A DNA stretch of 11,017 bases. Origin: Dentipellis sp. KUC8613. Lineage: Eukaryota > Basidiomycota > Agaricomycetes > Russulales > Hericiaceae. This document shows, one piece after another, positions 8,663 through 11,017 of this stretch. How positions within the stretch are numbered: the stretch's first letter is position 1; each line of letters opens with the position of its first letter. The stretch covers positions 29,488-40,504 of the forward strand of contig NSJX01000100.1 in the NCBI GenBank assembly GCA_002286715.1. Direction: 5' to 3'. The translations under genes and the position numbers were made by a program. The notes beneath the pieces are model-generated. The model worked only from the letters and a program-made list of their open reading frames with translations. It made no database searches and had not been told where the DNA came from.

Positions 8663-8685
8663 CTGCCCCTGGATCTTTGGGGCAG
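8663..8685. repeat. Hairpin, 7-bp GC-rich stem CTGCCCC / GGGGCAG
   Basis: CTGCCCC (8663-8669) pairs with GGGGCAG (8679-8685) around the 9-nt loop TGGATCTTT. The following sequence is not a T run, so a terminator role is not supported. Confidence 0.55.
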
Positions 8686-8949
8686 GACTTCTTTGTTGGA
8701 ACCTGCCCACGTCAATCTTCCACTCAATCTGCTGATTGGCAAATGCTCATGACAGGCCATTTCGGGCATCATCTCCGCCTGTGCCGGGTGCTGGCCCTGA
8801 CGAAGGGTCCCACTCGTAGAGTCAGATACGAGTCTGGAGCTGGGATGATTTGGTAAGCCTTCACAGTCTCCAGCCTCTTGCCGTCCTCTGCCATTCAACT
8901 TTCCACCCACTTTCTCTGCAGCCTGCCAGACCGCCTTTGAGCTTTGTCA

Positions 8950-10187
8950 ATGGCATCTCTACTGGATTTCCTAAGCAATCAGACTTGCAGTGAGTTTGCC
9001 TACTTGGTTTGAGTCTCTGCACATCCCTCACTCATGGCAACAGTTGACCACTTTAAATCTGTGGTGGAGAAGATTGCCCTGGAGTCTAAAGATGGGGATG
9101 ATGCTCTCAAGCCCTTGCAAAGGATGCACAATGCACGTTCTCCTCTTCTCTCACAGTAGCTTCTTTTGTCTGACTCTTGAATAGCTGGATGTCTTCAATG
9201 AATCCTACAAGGTCGTCAAGAATTCCTCAGGGTGTGCTTGCATCCAGGTCAAGGGAGACCAGGAAGAGGGAGGTGATGAAGAGGCTGTGTTTGAGGTCCA
9301 AGGAGTGCTTGTGGGACTTGATCTTCCTCCCATTTTGGCTCGCAATCAGTGAGTGTCAACAACTTGGTTTCAATCCCTCCATCTCACATACAGACAGACT
9401 CCCTGAACGCATCAGCTGGGCAAAGCAGGGTGTTCAAATTACAGGGCTGGGACACCCTTTCTTTGGGGAGGCAGTGGCTGCAATTCTTGCCATTCACCGC
9501 TGTCTTGGTCGCACCTACTCTCTTGAGGGACTCCGCTCTTGGATATGTCCTCAGTTTGGCCATTTTCACTCTCTTGATTTTTCCAATCGATACATCACTC
9601 CTACTACCCTAGTGAATGGAGAACCCAGTGTTCCTTTCAGTAGTTTGGTTGATCCAGCTGGTGCATTGCTGGCTGCCACTCAACACTTTGGAGCCCACCT
9701 TGCAGACAACGAGGTGCTATATTTTGAGAGATTGGAGCACAGTCCGTCAGTGTTACTTGTCTCTGGTTCACTTATGACACCCTCTGACCTATGCACCACC
9801 AGAGAGGACATCCAGTATCAGGAGGTGGATCCAGCTGTGTTTCGGGCTGGTCAGATTGTGCAGCTGCAGGTTTCCTTTACCACTGTTCCTCTTGCTGGAC
9901 GCAAAGGAACTTTTCAACTTCTCTGCAAGCTTCGCTCTGTTGCTATACTGGATAGACAGTTGCAGGAGGTGAGTACTTCCTGTTACTGCTTCAAAATTGG
10001 TCTTGATTTTAGTTTACAGGCCTATGACCTTGCTTTGTTAAGACATGAGTTAGCCTTGAGGGAGGAGGTTCCTAGGCCTCTGAAGAGGAGAGTGGGGTAC
10101 ACGTCTGGGGCTTCTAAGAGAGGAAGGGTGCAGGCAAATGGTGAACCTGACCAACCCATGCCTTTCCACCCACCCCCAGCTGTTTAG
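8950..10187 (+). CDS. Six-exon gene of an uncharacterised agaricomycete family
   Basis: My model joins 8950-8989, 9044-9132, 9185-9348, 9398-9745, 9803-9968 and 10020-10187, giving 324 residues. Introns are 54, 52, 49, 57 and 51 bp. Four have GT..AG ends; the second (9133-9184) needs a GC donor (GCACGT) to stay in frame. The 57-bp intron has GTCAGT and a CTGAC branch site. ATG 8950 begins MASLLDFLSNQTC. Recognisable blocks are LPPILARNQLPERI, GLGHPFFGEAVAAILAIHRC, RSWICPQFGHFHSLDFSNRY, PSVPFSSLVDPAG and a basic end with PLKRRVGYTSGASKRGR, which could be a nuclear localisation signal. There are no membrane segments and no known catalytic motif. I associate this block pattern with a widespread agaricomycete family of no assigned function. 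It converges with the dioxygenase-like gene, with 66 bp between stop codons. The last two introns are 3n long without stops, so their retention would still give a protein. Apparently intact. Confidence 0.65.
9133..9184 (+). other. Probable GC-AG intron
   Basis: Between the second and third exons the only GT (9137) leaves the frame off by one. A GC donor at 9133 (AAT|GCACGT, one mismatch to GCAAGT) with the acceptor GAATAG ending at 9184 keeps the frame and gives 52 bp, like the neighbouring introns. The alternative is a one-base frameshift in a decaying gene. Confidence 0.5.
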
Positions 10188-10253
10188 ATCACACCCCTTA
10201 TGGATTATGCACAAAATATAACTTCTATTGATTGTAAATACTCATGTGAGCTC

Positions 10254-10970
10254 TCATGTGCTCCAAGAAGGCTTGGAGGGGAAAATATCCTTCTCCAGCA
10301 TGTCAGTCACATTACAAGTCCCAGCCATGCCTGCTTTCTTTGCCTCCTCCACAGTATTGTAGCCCAGTTCTGCTGTCTGCATCAAGCTTGCTTGGTTGAA
10401 CCAGACAGAAGATCTCCTTCCATCTCTGCCATCCAAAGGTTGAGCTGTTTCTGGGGTGGGAAGCTGGCCATCAGGAGTAGTCACAATCAAAAACTCTGAG
10501 TAAATAGAGCATTAGCTTTGGAAAAGATTCAGCATACACACTTACTGTCATAGTTAAAGTGATAAAAAAGTGAAGATGGGTAAGCCACAAACACACCAGG
10601 TGGAATCTGAACTATGATTCCAGCTTCCCAGAGAACAAGCCAAGCCCTTTCTTTGGAGTTAAATGTCCCTATCCACAACAATCAGCTGCATAAAAAATGG
10701 GAACCACCAAGTCTTACCATGTATAAAGATGAGACACACACCCAGGGCCACATTCTTCCAATCTACATGGGGACAGCAGTAGACTCTAGGAACATTGGGG
10801 CTTGGGAAGTTGAGACAGAAATTATAAAAAAGACCATATCCTGGTTGGAACCCAAACTTAGCCTCCAAGGTATCTGCACAGTTCTGAAATCTGTCTGCAA
10901 TTTGAGGGAAGTGGTTTTTGACAAAGGCACAAGTGAGAAGTGGGCCGGCAAGCGGCAGTTTCTGATTCAT
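10254..10970 (-). CDS. Fe(II)/2-oxoglutarate dioxygenase-like protein, probably 5'-truncated
   Basis: Three exons on the minus strand, 10970-10718, 10668-10546 and 10495-10254, with introns of 49 bp (GTAAGA...GATAG, branch CTGAT) and 50 bp (GTAAGT...CTCAG), give 205 residues. The spliced product has H68-V-D70 in CCPHVDWKNVALG, a distal H121 in YPSSLFYHFN after a beta-rich AWLVLWEAGIIVQIPPGVF, and R152/R153 in GRRSSVWFNQAS. This order HxD...H...R is that of the double-stranded beta-helix dioxygenases, which use Fe(II) and 2-oxoglutarate; fungal TET/JBP enzymes oxidise 5-methylcytosine. That comparison is inference: the Arg lies about 31 residues after the His, further than usual. Relatives I recall extend further N-terminally, whereas here the first 13 residues (MNQKLPLAGPLLT) come from the 49-bp repeat and an in-frame TAG stands just before the ATG. 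So the native 5' end is probably lost, or an upstream exon lies beyond the window. Confidence 0.6.
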
Positions 10971-10977
10971 CTATGAG
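10929..10977 (-). repeat. Right copy of the 49-bp inverted repeat
   Basis: The reverse complement matches 6390-6438 at 45 of 49 positions. The four differences are single substitutions without indels. On this strand it reads MNQKLPLAGPLLT in frame with the dioxygenase-like gene. Flanking sequence on either side is unrelated to that of the left copy, and no obvious target duplication is seen. Confidence 0.75.
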
Positions 10978-11017
10978 AGCCATCTTCATTCAAAATAACA
11001 CATGCTATCATATATTG

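Larger units (their letters stand above)
8297..8949. other. Gene-free leader region with hairpins
   Basis: About 650 bp upstream of the six-exon gene. Open frames exist on both strands (the longest on the minus strand, 8533-8910), but they overlap each other and lack protein-like composition. GTAAGC at 8853 and CTCTGCAG ending at 8921 would make a 69-bp intron in a 5' untranslated leader (weak evidence). Three hairpins cluster at 8571-8685 and are listed separately. The region could hold the promoter and leader of the downstream gene. Confidence 0.4.

Noticed and set aside
8390..8910. Minus-strand open frames and a plus-strand frame at 8653-8856
   Set aside because: They are mutually overlapping, without protein-like blocks, splice sites or start context; more likely chance frames.
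10200..10499. Plus-strand open frame antisense to the dioxygenase-like gene's last exon
   Set aside because: The minus strand has matching splice sites, continuous domain logic and a stop in the expected place; the plus frame is its shadow.

Overview
The window looks like a transposon-rich piece of an agaricomycete (mushroom-type basidiomycete) nuclear genome. The evidence is: genes split by many very short introns (49-57 bp) with GT..AG ends and CTGAC/CTGAT-like branch sites; a KDZ-type transposase fragment with the Cys/His cluster that accompanies such transposases in these fungi; and two further genes that look like uncharacterised agaricomycete families. No database search was possible, so family calls rest on motifs and recognition.

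Layout. 1-290: an exact 10-bp-period AT-rich satellite (consensus near GATAAAATCA), ending at a short palindrome. 315-1090: mostly featureless sequence. 1095-5122: a pyrimidine tract leading into about 4 kb of C-rich, G-poor, CpG-dense degenerate satellite. Every long reading frame in it is judged spurious. 5123-5442: nothing clear. 5443-6075: scattered protein-like segments with stops and frame changes, probably a decayed gene. 6280-7404 (+): C-terminal part of a KDZ transposase with a zinc-binding Cys/His cluster, an RNase H-like acidic set and one intron. 7572-8068: two oppositely oriented arrays of an 11-bp repeat. 8124-8296: a small exon-like frame. 8297-8949: no gene, but three hairpins. 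8950-10187 (+): a six-exon gene of an unknown family, rebuilt here including one GC-AG intron. 10254-10970 (-): a three-exon gene convergent with it, encoding a protein with an HxD...H...R pattern like Fe(II)/2-oxoglutarate dioxygenases.

Working together (inference). The KDZ frame and the dioxygenase-like frame both begin inside two copies of a 49-bp imperfect inverted repeat (6390-6438 and 10929-10977, 45/49 identical) and point inward, with the unknown gene between them. KDZ transposons in basidiomycetes are known to travel with TET/JBP-type dioxygenase genes (Iyer and colleagues, 2014). The 4.6-kb interval could therefore be a composite or remnant mobile unit carrying a transposase, an unknown partner and a possible DNA-modifying enzyme. 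Both outer genes appear 5'-truncated, so the copy may be dead. The CpG-dense block next to a possible 5-methylcytosine-related enzyme is suggestive only.
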